From: Pseudomonas tumuqii
GTDB taxonomy: Bacteria; Pseudomonadota; Gammaproteobacteria; Pseudomonadales; Pseudomonadaceae
Assembly: GCF_013184545.1 (NCBI RefSeq)
Contig: NZ_JAAOJA010000012.1
Coordinates: 62,001 to 126,000 of the forward strand
Length of the DNA stretch: 64,000 bases
Direction of reading: 5' to 3'
A program made the translations under genes and the position numbers. Position 1 is the stretch's first letter. Each line of letters begins with the position of its first letter. The notes beneath the pieces were generated by a model. It ran no database searches. It had not been told where the DNA came from and saw nothing but the letters and a program-made list of their open reading frames with translations. Positions 50,637-60,188 of this stretch are shown one piece after another.

Positions 50637-50750
50637 TTATTGCTGGCTCACCCAGAATACCGCTGTGGCTACAGCTAACAGAATCAGGACGAAGATCGCC
50701 CTGGCGTCGACAACGCTGTCTCGGCTTTCGGGTTCGGTGTGGTCGGTCAT
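50637..50750 (-). CDS. 37-residue single-helix membrane peptide
   Basis: This short frame runs from ATG at 50748-50750 to TAA. Its first half is acidic (MTDHTEPESRDSVVDARA) and its second half is one hydrophobic helix (IFVLILLAVATAVFWV) ending in SQQ. The start is preceded, on the minus strand, by AGGGTAGCCC, and a terminator follows the stop. Size, charge and topology suggest a real small inner-membrane protein, N-terminus in the cytoplasm. The function is unknown. Confidence 0.6.
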   Translation of the reverse strand: MTDHTEPESRDSVVDARAIFVLILLAVATAVFWVSQQ

Positions 50751-51180
50751 GGGCTACCCTTTTATTGTGCTTATGAGTGGTTCGCTTATGCAGTTAAGCC
50801 TAGGTCGCGCGCTTGCTCAAGCACTGAGAGGCTGTGCAAAGACTCTCGCCTACCGCGGTCGCCTGCAAACGCCCTGCATTCCGACCAATTACCTCGAGCA
50901 ATCCGCGACTGTTGTGGTCAAGTAATTCTGGACATACCTGAAGGGCAGTAAGGTGCTGCACCTGGCCGTGAACGCCTGGAGACGGCCTTACAACGGCGCT
51001 CGGTATTTTCACAACCGTTGAGGTTATGTACTCGCCCTTCCTTAGCACTCAAAGTTCTGTCCATATACTAAAACTTCACTTTTGCGCATAACCCTGAGCT
51101 GGTATCTTCCCTCAGCTCCGTTAGGGGTGCGCGGCCGTGCGCGCAGAATTGCTGTAAGCAGCCTGAAAACAGGACCCTTC
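50751..51180. other. 430-base gap, no recognised gene
   Basis: It lies between the 37-residue peptide gene and cysI. Frames of 70-85 codons exist but overlap each other and lack ribosome sites. An imperfect hairpin GAGCTG / CAGCTC occurs near 51095-51116, about 65 bases before cysI. The gap should contain the divergent promoters, but I cannot place them. Confidence 0.5.
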
Positions 51181-52822
<1,642 letters not shown>

Positions 52823-52839
<17 letters not shown>

Positions 52840-53320
52840 GAATGGCCAGGTGGTCGACGAAACCTGGCATCTGCTGCCCAAGGACACGACCCTCGACGGC
52901 CTGAGCAACTGCGATGACGTGATCGTGCCCCTGGCGCTGTGGATCGAACATCCGCGCGCACTCAAGGCTCGCGACGGCGGCCTGGGCGTTTGGCTGGACG
53001 CCGGCGAGGAGATCGAGGAAATCGCCGACCAGCTGGATAACTTCCAGGTGATCGCCCTGAACTTCCCCTCGTTCACCGACGGGCGCCACTGTTCCAGCGC
53101 CTATTTGCTGCGCAGCCGCTATGGCTACACCGGTGAGGTGCGCGCCATCGGCGATGTGTTGCGTGATCAGTTGTTCGCGCTCAAGCGCTGCGGTTTCGAT
53201 GCCTTCGCCCTGCGCGAAGACAAGGACCCGCAGGATGCACTGAAGGCCTTCGAGGAGTTCTCGGAGGTCTATCAGGCTTCCAGCGACCAGCCGCAACCGC
53301 TGTTTCGCCGCCGCGCCTGA
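52823..53320 (+). CDS. DUF934 protein, sulfite reductase partner
   Basis: This 165-residue protein begins MQRIIKNGQVVDETWHLL. It has the family's conserved region with FPSFTDGRHCSSAYLLRSRY and RAIGDVLRDQLFALKRCGFD. DUF934 proteins follow cysI in pseudomonads and are assumed to help sulfite reduction, possibly as electron-transfer or assembly factors; the biochemical role is not settled. The start lies within the last codons of cysI (AAGGAGCG upstream), so they are co-translated. Confidence 0.9.
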
Positions 53321-53336
53321 GCCTCGAAATTGAGCA

Positions 53337-53360
53337 GGCGGCGGGGATTATCCCGCCGCC
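53337..53360 (+). terminator. GC-rich hairpin after the cysI operon
   Basis: GGCGGCGGG (53337-53345) pairs with CCCGCCGCC (53352-53360) over a six-base loop, 16 bases after the DUF934 stop. No T run follows, so it may be a weak or Rho-assisted terminator. From here to 53604 I see nothing further. Confidence 0.5.
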
Positions 53361-53604
53361 CTCTCACACCATCTGGCTACGGTTTCGCATGCGTGGTTCA
53401 AGCCATACGAGCAGCCCGACTGATCGTATCGAAACCAGCCCGAATCGATCCCACCGCTGCTTCGCTAGCCGCCTGCGTCATGGGCAACACGCCCGAGATC
53501 CGTCACTGACCTCGACCGTTGACCACTGATGCCCAGGCGCGAGCCGCATTGCCCCCCGTCGTATCAGGTTGCCCTTACGCGCAACGCGCCATGCCGCACC
53601 CAAT

Positions 53605-53628
53605 AAAAAACGCGGCCGAAGCCGCGTT
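53605..53628 (-). terminator. intrinsic terminator downstream of the aldehyde dehydrogenase
   Basis: AACGCGGC-CGAA-GCCGCGTT makes an eight-base stem with a CGAA tetraloop. On the minus strand it is followed by six T, so it ends minus-strand transcripts coming from 53750. Confidence 0.8.
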
Positions 53629-53709
53629 GCGAGAGTGATTTGCCGCCGTAAAGATCAGGCCACTGCAGCCTGCTGCAAATCTCGCCCGAAGGCATATCGC
53701 AGGGTAACC

Positions 53710-53733
53710 CGGCGCACGGGAGCACGTGCGCCG
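53710..53733. repeat. stem-loop just after the aldehyde dehydrogenase stop
   Basis: CGGCGCACG and CGTGCGCCG are exact complements around a six-base loop. It lies 16 bases beyond the stop on the minus strand, before the terminator at 53605-53628. It may protect the 3' end or be part of the termination region. Confidence 0.6.
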
Positions 53734-53749
53734 AGGAGCAACATTTGAC

Positions 53750-55270
<1,521 letters not shown>

Positions 55271-55391
55271 GATGATGACCTCTCTTCTCTTGTCGGAGCC
55301 TGCCCCCGGGAACGTGGAACAGGTCATGGTTCGATATTAGGAAGCTGCCGGCTCGGCCGGTATGCGCCCATGGCACACAACCTCTCGTCAT

Positions 55392-55401
55392 TTGGTAGTA
55401 G
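55392..55401 (-). promoter_or_regulatory. CTACTACCAA motif upstream of the aldehyde dehydrogenase
   Basis: The ten bases are identical to those at 55820-55829 before pqqA and differ by two from 62081-62090 before the PQQ alcohol dehydrogenase. It lies 122 bases before the start codon and reads in the direction of the gene. It is a candidate site for a shared activator, inferred from repetition alone. Confidence 0.55.
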
Positions 55402-55762
55402 ATGCGCAGGTTGTCTGTGCCGGGCTTTGGCTCGCCCAACTGGCGATGTAACTGGACAATTAAGCGTAGCTGCTTCTGCCAGTGCATGCCGTCGACCATC
55501 CTGGTAAACAGACAGTAGGCTGTATATGGACTCCGGCAGTGCACCATTGCTGCATCGGCGCTGCACAAAGCTGGCGGGCTGTCGCTGCGCTGCGAACGGA
55601 GCGCCGCCCGGGTCGCCAACAGACAGCTCGTGTTCGGGCCAGGGTTTCACAGCAGCAGATAACTCGCCAAGCAAGTTTCACCCTTCATTAAAGCGGGCAA
55701 TCCAGACACAACACCCGCGCGGCAAAAGGCACTTACCTTACTGGCCAACTGCGTATTCACCC

Positions 55763-55776
55763 TTGATTAAAATCAA
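55763..55776. promoter_or_regulatory. perfect FNR/Anr-type box upstream of pqqA
   Basis: TTGATTAAAATCAA is a complete match to the FNR/Anr/Dnr consensus TTGAT-N4-ATCAA and perfectly palindromic. It lies in the AT-rich part of the 670-base gap between the divergent aldehyde dehydrogenase and pqqA, 164 bases before the pqqA ATG. It suggests oxygen-responsive control of the pqqA operon. The gap contains no gene. Confidence 0.65.
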
Positions 55777-55819
55777 CAACCGGGCAGCCTACTTCAACTA
55801 TTTAAATCATGCAGCAAAT

Positions 55820-55829
55820 CTACTACCAA
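55820..55829 (+). promoter_or_regulatory. CTACTACCAA motif upstream of pqqA
   Basis: It is identical to the motif before the aldehyde dehydrogenase and in the same orientation relative to its gene, 111 bases before the pqqA ATG and 43 bases after the FNR-type box. It is probably a binding site for a common regulator of alcohol oxidation genes, by inference. Confidence 0.55.
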
Positions 55830-55940
55830 CTACCCGGATAGCTCACTCCAAAGTCTTATTAATCTTCGCCGGCGCTTGCCTGTAGCCTCAAGTTGCAACA
55901 CCGCAAAACATTGAACTTACCTAATAACAGGAGATAGGCC

Positions 55941-56015
55941 ATGCAGTGGATAGATCCGGACTTTTGCGACCTGCGTCTGGGCTTCGAAGTCACCGCGTAC
56001 GTTTACGTGCGCTAA
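55941..56015 (+). CDS. pqqA: PqqA-like precursor peptide
   Basis: This 24-residue peptide begins MQWIDPDFCDLRLGF and continues EVTAYVYVR. Glu16 and Tyr20 stand in the E-x3-Y spacing whose side chains PqqE links to make the PQQ skeleton, and the DLR-x-GFEVT-x-Y core is typical of PqqA. It differs from common Pseudomonas PqqA, whose tail reads MYFANR as I recall it, in the Cys9 and the AYVYVR tail. ACAGGAGA lies upstream. It is too short for usual gene finders. It is the first gene of the pqqADE operon. Confidence 0.88.
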   Translation: MQWIDPDFCDLRLGFEVTAYVYVR

Positions 56016-56075
56016 GCCGTTAACCCGGCGGAGCGCCTGAGAGGGCGCCCCGCCGCCGCAGCCGCGAGGCAGGCC

Positions 56076-56369
56076 ATGACAACTGTTCCGATAGACCTGG
56101 CAGATCGTTTCGAAATCCGCCCGCCCTTCATGTTCCGCTGGGAACAGTCGCAGCAAGCCCATGTTCTTCTTTATCCGGAAGGCATCGTCAAACTTAATAA
56201 AACCGGCGGCGATATTCTCAACTGCTGCGATGGCCAGACTGACGTAGCCGAATTGATCGAGAAACTTGGCGCACTGTATGAAGTAGCCGACGCGAATGTA
56301 ATCAGCAATGGCGTCCTGCGTTTCCTGGAGGTGTCCCGTGGCAAAGGCTGGATCCGAATTAAGACTTGA
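56076..56369 (+). CDS. pqqD: PqqD peptide chaperone
   Basis: PqqD (97 residues) binds PqqA and presents it to the radical SAM enzyme PqqE. The family blocks are present: FMFRWEQSQQAHVLLYPEGI, then VKLNKTGGDIL and GVLRFLEVSRGKGWI. The gene follows pqqA by 60 bases and overlaps pqqE by 32. In most PQQ operons pqqB and pqqC lie between pqqA and pqqD; both are absent here. Confidence 0.92.
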   Translation: MTTVPIDLADRFEIRPPFMFRWEQSQQAHVLLYPEGIVKLNKTGGDILNCCDGQTDVAELIEKLGALYEVADANVISNGVLRFLEVSRGKGWIRIKT

Positions 56370-57483
56370 TGGCAATGGCAACCCGGTCTGGTTGTTGCTG
56401 GAATTAACCTACCAGTGCCCGTTGCAATGCGTGTTCTGCAGCAACCCGCGCAACTTTGCCGATTACCGTCGCAATGAGTTGAGCACGGCCGAGTGGATCG
56501 ACGTGATGCGCCAGGCCCGCGAGCTCGGCGCCATGCAGATCGGTTTTTCCGGTGGCGAGCCGACGTTGCGCAAGGATCTGGAAATTCTGGTGGCCGAGGC
56601 CGATCGCTTGGGCTACTACACCAACCTGATCACCTCCGGCATCGGCCTCACCGAGGCCCGCCTGCGCGCACTCAAGGACGCCGGCCTGCGGCATATCCAG
56701 CTCGGCTTCCAGTCCACCGACCGGGCCACGGCGCAACAGCTGGCCGGCGTCGATTGCCTGGAGCGCAAGCTCGGCATGGCCCGCGCGATCAAGGCCCAGG
56801 GTTTCCCGATGGTGCTCAACGTACCCATCACCCGGCAGAACATCGGCCAGATCCCGCAGATCATCGAATTCGCCGCCGAGCTCGGGGTGGACTACATCGA
56901 GCTGGCCAACGTGCAGTACTACAACTGGGCGCTGCTCAACCGCGAGCAGCTGATGCCGACCCGCGAGGAACTGCTGCGTGCCGAAGCCCAGGTGCAAGAG
57001 GCCCGCGAGCGCCTGGGCGATCGCCTGACCATCTTCTTCGTCATCCCCGACTACTACGAGGGCCGGCCCAAGGCCTGCATGAACGGTTGGGGCGCCATCC
57101 ACCTGACCATTGCGCCCAACGGCAACGTGCTGCCCTGCTCCCAGGCCAGCAGCTTCGAGCACCTGGACTTTCCCAACGTGCGCCAGCAGCGCCTGGGCGA
57201 AATCTGGCACGACTCGCCGATCTTCAATCTGTACCGCGGCGATGCCTGGATGCCGCAGCCGTGCCGCAGCTGCGACGAGAAGGAAAAGGACTTCGGCGGC
57301 TGCCGCTGCCAGGCGCTGCTGCTCACCGGTTCCGGCGACAACACCGATCCGGCCTGCAGCAAGTCGCCACATCATCACCTGATCAAGCAGGCGGTGGCAC
57401 TGGCGCAGCAGGCGCCGCACCCACCGGGCAAGCTGATTGCGCGCCACGCCAGCCAGGGGGTGAACATTGCAACTACCCCATGA
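56338..57483 (+). CDS. pqqE: PqqE radical SAM peptide cyclase (GTG start)
   Basis: PqqE (381 residues) makes the carbon-carbon bond between the Glu and Tyr of PqqA. The radical SAM cysteines are Cys27, Cys31 and Cys34 (CPLQCVFCSNPRNF). The C-terminal SPASM clusters use ACMNGWG, VLPCSQ, CRSCDEKEKDFGGCRCQ and the final DPACSKSPHHHLI. I chose GTG at 56338 because GGAGG lies just upstream and the N-terminus leads straight to the barrel. A tail of about 25 residues after the SPASM region is unusual. Confidence 0.93.
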   Translation: MAKAGSELRLDGNGNPVWLLLELTYQCPLQCVFCSNPRNFADYRRNELSTAEWIDVMRQARELGAMQIGFSGGEPTLRKDLEILVAEADRLGYYTNLITSGIGLTEARLRALKDAGLRHIQLGFQSTDRATAQQLAGVDCLERKLGMARAIKAQGFPMVLNVPITRQNIGQIPQIIEFAAELGVDYIELANVQYYNWALLNREQLMPTREELLRAEAQVQEARERLGDRLTIFFVIPDYYEGRPKACMNGWGAIHLTIAPNGNVLPCSQASSFEHLDFPNVRQQRLGEIWHDSPIFNLYRGDAWMPQPCRSCDEKEKDFGGCRCQALLLTGSGDNTDPACSKSPHHHLIKQAVALAQQAPHPPGKLIARHASQGVNIATTP

Positions 57484-57562
57484 CTCCTTCGCCGGCACCG
57501 TCGGCGCCGGCCTCGTGCTGACCCTGGGCTGCTACCTGTTGCTCCAATTCTGGCTGATATAG
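57467..57562 (+). CDS. 31-residue single-helix membrane peptide (TTG start)
   Basis: A frame beginning TTG at 57467, inside the last codons of pqqE, encodes a short polar start and one hydrophobic helix (FAGTVGAGLVLTLGCYLLLQ, then FWLI), ending TAG at 57560-57562. CAGGGGG sits upstream at suitable spacing. It exactly fills the gap between pqqE and the next gene, and the start codon of that gene lies 10 bases beyond. I recognise no family. It may be a membrane subunit or anchor for its neighbours. Its reality rests on spacing and hydrophobicity. Confidence 0.5.
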   Translation: MQLPHDSFAGTVGAGLVLTLGCYLLLQFWLI

Positions 57563-57571
57563 GAGCGGGCC

Positions 57572-58072
57572 ATGACCGTCATCGATCTACTGGCTCGCTA
57601 CGCCCATCTGCTGTTCGCCCTGGTCTGGGTCGGTCACAACTACGCCAACTTCATCCAGAACCCCAGGTTCGTGCCGCTGCAGAACGGCATCGACACCGCG
57701 ACCCTGAACCGCGACCTGGAACAGCGGATGAAGCGCGAACACGGCATCTTCCGCTACGCCTCGCTGGTGGTCTGGGCCTCCGGGCTGCTGATGCTCTGGC
57801 AGCGCGGCTGGCTGGAAGACGCCCTGCTGCTGCAGGGTCCGCTGGCGGTGATCGGCCTCGGCGCCTGGATCGGCACCCTGATGCTGCTCAATCTGTGGCT
57901 GGTGCTCTGGCCGCACCAGAAGAAGCTGCTGGGTTTCATCCCGGCCAGCCTGGAGGAACGAGTGCGCTGCTCGCGGATCACCTTCCTCTCCTCGCGCAGC
58001 AACACCATCCTGTCGATGCCCTTGCTGTTTCTGATGGCGGCTGGTGGTCATGGCCTGCATCTGTTTTCCTGA
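57572..58072 (+). CDS. PuuD-like four-helix membrane protein
   Basis: This 166-residue integral membrane protein starts MTVIDLLARYAHLLFALVWV and continues GHNYANFIQNPRF. The pattern of a His-bearing first helix, then W-x-GH and a N-F-x-Q-x-P run, resembles the N-terminal membrane domain of PuuD-type urate hydroxylases, but without the catalytic cytochrome domain. Three further helices follow (LVVWASGLLMLWQRGW; LAVIGLGAWIGTLMLLNLWL; and the C-terminal one). Histidines could ligate heme. GGAGCGG precedes the ATG. It may pass electrons to quinone; that is inference. Confidence 0.65.
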   Translation: MTVIDLLARYAHLLFALVWVGHNYANFIQNPRFVPLQNGIDTATLNRDLEQRMKREHGIFRYASLVVWASGLLMLWQRGWLEDALLLQGPLAVIGLGAWIGTLMLLNLWLVLWPHQKKLLGFIPASLEERVRCSRITFLSSRSNTILSMPLLFLMAAGGHGLHLFS

Positions 58073-59171
58073 AGACGCGCCGGCGCCCCGCAACGGCGAG
58101 CGCTACAACTTCGCCGCCGGGCCGGCGATGCTGCCGCCGACGGTGCTCGCGCAGATCCAGGACGAGCTGCCGGACTGGCAAGGTAGCGGCCTGTCGTTGC
58201 TGGAGCAGCCGTTCACCGGCGCGCCGTTCAAAGGCCTGATGCACGAGGCCGAACAGGATCTGCGCGAACTGCTGACAATCCCGCCGAACTACCGCGTGCT
58301 GTTCATGCATGGCGGCGCCACCTGCCAGTTCGGCCTGCTGCCGCTGAACCTGCTCGCGCCCGGCCAGTCGGCCGATTACCTGGACAGCGGCTACTGGGCG
58401 GCCAAGGCGATTGCCGAGGCCCGCCGCCATGCGCCGCTGAACATCATTGCCAGCGGCGCCGGCGACGACTTCCGCTCCATTGCGCCACTCGAGCAATGGC
58501 GACTCGACCCGCGGGCCGGCTACTGCCACATCACCAGCAACGAGACCGCCAACGGCCTGCAGCTGCAGCACTTCCCCGAATTGTCGGTGCCGCTGGTGGC
58601 GGACATGAGCTCGGACTTCCTCACCCGCCCGCTGCCGGTCGAACGCTTCGGCCTGATCTACGCCAGCGCGCAGAAGAACCTCGGCATCGCCGGCCTGTGC
58701 CTGCTGATCGTCCACGACGACCTGCTCGAGGCGCCGCGCCCTGGGCTGCCTTCGCCGTTCAGCTACGCCCTGCAGGCCGAGCAGCAGAGTCGCCTGTGCA
58801 CCCCGCCGACCTTCGCCCTCTATTGCGCCGCCTTGATGCTTTGCTGGATCGACCAGCAGGGCGGGCTCGCGGTCGTGGCCGACGCCAACCGGCACAAGAG
58901 CCAATTGCTCTACCAGCACATCGATGCCAGCGACCTTTACCACTGCCGCCAGCGGCCGGCGGATCGCTCCGCCATCAATGTCTGCTTCCACCTGCGCGAC
59001 CCACGCCTGCTGCCGGAGTTTCTCAGGGAGGCCGCAGCGGCAGGCCTGCTCAATCTGCAGGGCCATGCCGCCATCGGTGGCGTGCGCGTCAGCCTGTATA
59101 ACGCCATGCCGCTGGCCGGGGTCGAGCGCCTGCTGGCATTCATGCGCGACTTCGAACGCCAGCATGGCTGA
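58050..59171 (+). CDS. SerC-fold aminotransferase with altered substrate site
   Basis: This 373-residue class V aminotransferase lines up throughout with phosphoserine aminotransferase. YNFAAGPAMLPPTVL opens it, the PLP Lys209 is in YASAQKNLGIAGL, and it ends with VSLYNAMPLAGVERLLAFM. Two key places differ: EVSHRGK, whose His and Arg hold the substrate phosphate, reads EQPFTGA (residues 52-58), and GGGRGQF reads GGATCQF (88-94). It is therefore unlikely to be a true serC. I chose the ATG at 58050, overlapping the previous gene by 23 bases. Confidence 0.82.
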   Translation: MACICFPEDAPAPRNGERYNFAAGPAMLPPTVLAQIQDELPDWQGSGLSLLEQPFTGAPFKGLMHEAEQDLRELLTIPPNYRVLFMHGGATCQFGLLPLNLLAPGQSADYLDSGYWAAKAIAEARRHAPLNIIASGAGDDFRSIAPLEQWRLDPRAGYCHITSNETANGLQLQHFPELSVPLVADMSSDFLTRPLPVERFGLIYASAQKNLGIAGLCLLIVHDDLLEAPRPGLPSPFSYALQAEQQSRLCTPPTFALYCAALMLCWIDQQGGLAVVADANRHKSQLLYQHIDASDLYHCRQRPADRSAINVCFHLRDPRLLPEFLREAAAAGLLNLQGHAAIGGVRVSLYNAMPLAGVERLLAFMRDFERQHG

Positions 59172-60018
59172 TGCCATGGGCAGCTTCGGTCATAAATTGG
59201 CGCTGCAACTGGCCTGCATCAGCGCCCGCTGCCTGACGGCGCCCGCCTGCGCGTGCCCCGTCGAGGTGATGGGCCTGCACTTCGCGGCACCGCTGGGGAT
59301 CGCCGCCGGCTTCGACCGGTTGGGCCGACTCGGCCGACGTGCCGGCGCACTGGGCTTGGGTTTCAACGAAATCGGCAGCATCGATCTTGGCGCGATAACC
59401 CAACTGTCGGCGCAGGCGCTCTCGCCCGGGGCGGCGCGCCTGGGCATCAACCTCAGCCTGGCCCCGGACATTAGCCTCGCGGCGCTGCGCGCCGGCCTGG
59501 CCCGCGCCTGGCCGCTGGCCGACTACCTGACCCTGAACCTGATCGGGCCGAGCAGTGCTGCACTGCTCGGCGCCGAACAACGGCCACGGCTGCGCCAGCT
59601 GTTGGCCGCGGCGCGCACCGAGCAGCAGCGCCTGGACCGGCCCCAGCGTCGCGTGCCGCTGGCAGTCAAACTGCGCTGCCTGCCCGGCCAGGTGCCGCTG
59701 GAGTTGGCCGAACTGCTGCTGGAATTGGGTTACGACGGCCTGCTCGCCGCCCACGATCCCGGCCCACCGGCGACCCGCCAGCGTTATCACACCTGGCAGG
59801 ATGCCGCACAGCAGGCCCAGGCCTGCGCGCAGATCGAGCAGCTGCGACGCTTGTGCGGCAAACGGATCGCCCTGATGTCGGTCGGCGGCATCCAGACCGC
59901 CGAACACCTCCAGGCCCGGCTCGCCGCCGGCGCCGAACTGGTGCAGGTGCACAGCATCCTGCTGCATGGCTGGCCCTGGAATGTGCAGCGCCTGCTCGCC
60001 GGCGGCAGGCCTGCATAA
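59164..60018 (+). CDS. PyrD-fold flavoprotein with altered active site
   Basis: This 284-residue TIM-barrel protein resembles class 2 dihydroorotate dehydrogenase. It shares PVEVMGLHFAAPLGIAAGFD and MSVGGIQTAEHLQARLAAGA, the latter the FMN phosphate end, and LVQVHSILLHG. The loop with TP-x-PQPGN and NRMGFNN that binds orotate is missing, and the catalytic NISSPNTPGLR segment is replaced by NLIGPSSAALLG (125-136). The N-terminal membrane helices are shortened. FMN binding looks kept, but orotate chemistry does not. It overlaps the previous gene by eight bases. Confidence 0.78.
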   Translation: MADAMGSFGHKLALQLACISARCLTAPACACPVEVMGLHFAAPLGIAAGFDRLGRLGRRAGALGLGFNEIGSIDLGAITQLSAQALSPGAARLGINLSLAPDISLAALRAGLARAWPLADYLTLNLIGPSSAALLGAEQRPRLRQLLAAARTEQQRLDRPQRRVPLAVKLRCLPGQVPLELAELLLELGYDGLLAAHDPGPPATRQRYHTWQDAAQQAQACAQIEQLRRLCGKRIALMSVGGIQTAEHLQARLAAGAELVQVHSILLHGWPWNVQRLLAGGRPA

Positions 60019-60031
60019 CCGTCGAATTCCT

Positions 60032-60080
60032 GGTGCGCACGGCGCACCCTACCCGTGGCGCAGCGCCCTGCGCACCATCG
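60032..60080. repeat. second, partly deleted copy of the GGTGCGCACGGCGCACCCTA repeat
   Basis: The left arm is identical to 35285-35305 over 21 bases. The centre differs and the right arm is shortened (CCCTGCGCACC). It lies 13 bases after the last gene of the pqqA operon. Confidence 0.75.
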
Positions 60081-60130
60081 GTGACGGGCTGCCGGTGCGC
60101 GCACCCTTCGAATCCGCCAGGTGCCAGAAA

Positions 60131-60162
60131 GCACAAGGCCGGCTAAAGAGCCGGCCTTGTGC
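60131..60162. terminator. bidirectional hairpin between convergent genes
   Basis: A 14-base perfect stem (GCACAAGGCCGGCT with its complement) has an AAAG loop. It lies between the ends of the PyrD-like gene (+) and the PQQ alcohol dehydrogenase (-). There is no T run, but the stem is strong and the position fits. Confidence 0.7.
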
Positions 60163-60188
60163 ATCATTGGTGTTTCAGGAGTAACCGA

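Noticed and set aside
58050..59171. Naming the aminotransferase serC
   Set aside because: The fold matches, but the substrate phosphate motif and the cofactor phosphate loop are changed, so the standard function is unlikely.
59164..60018. Naming the flavoprotein pyrD
   Set aside because: The catalytic serine loop and orotate-binding insertion are absent.
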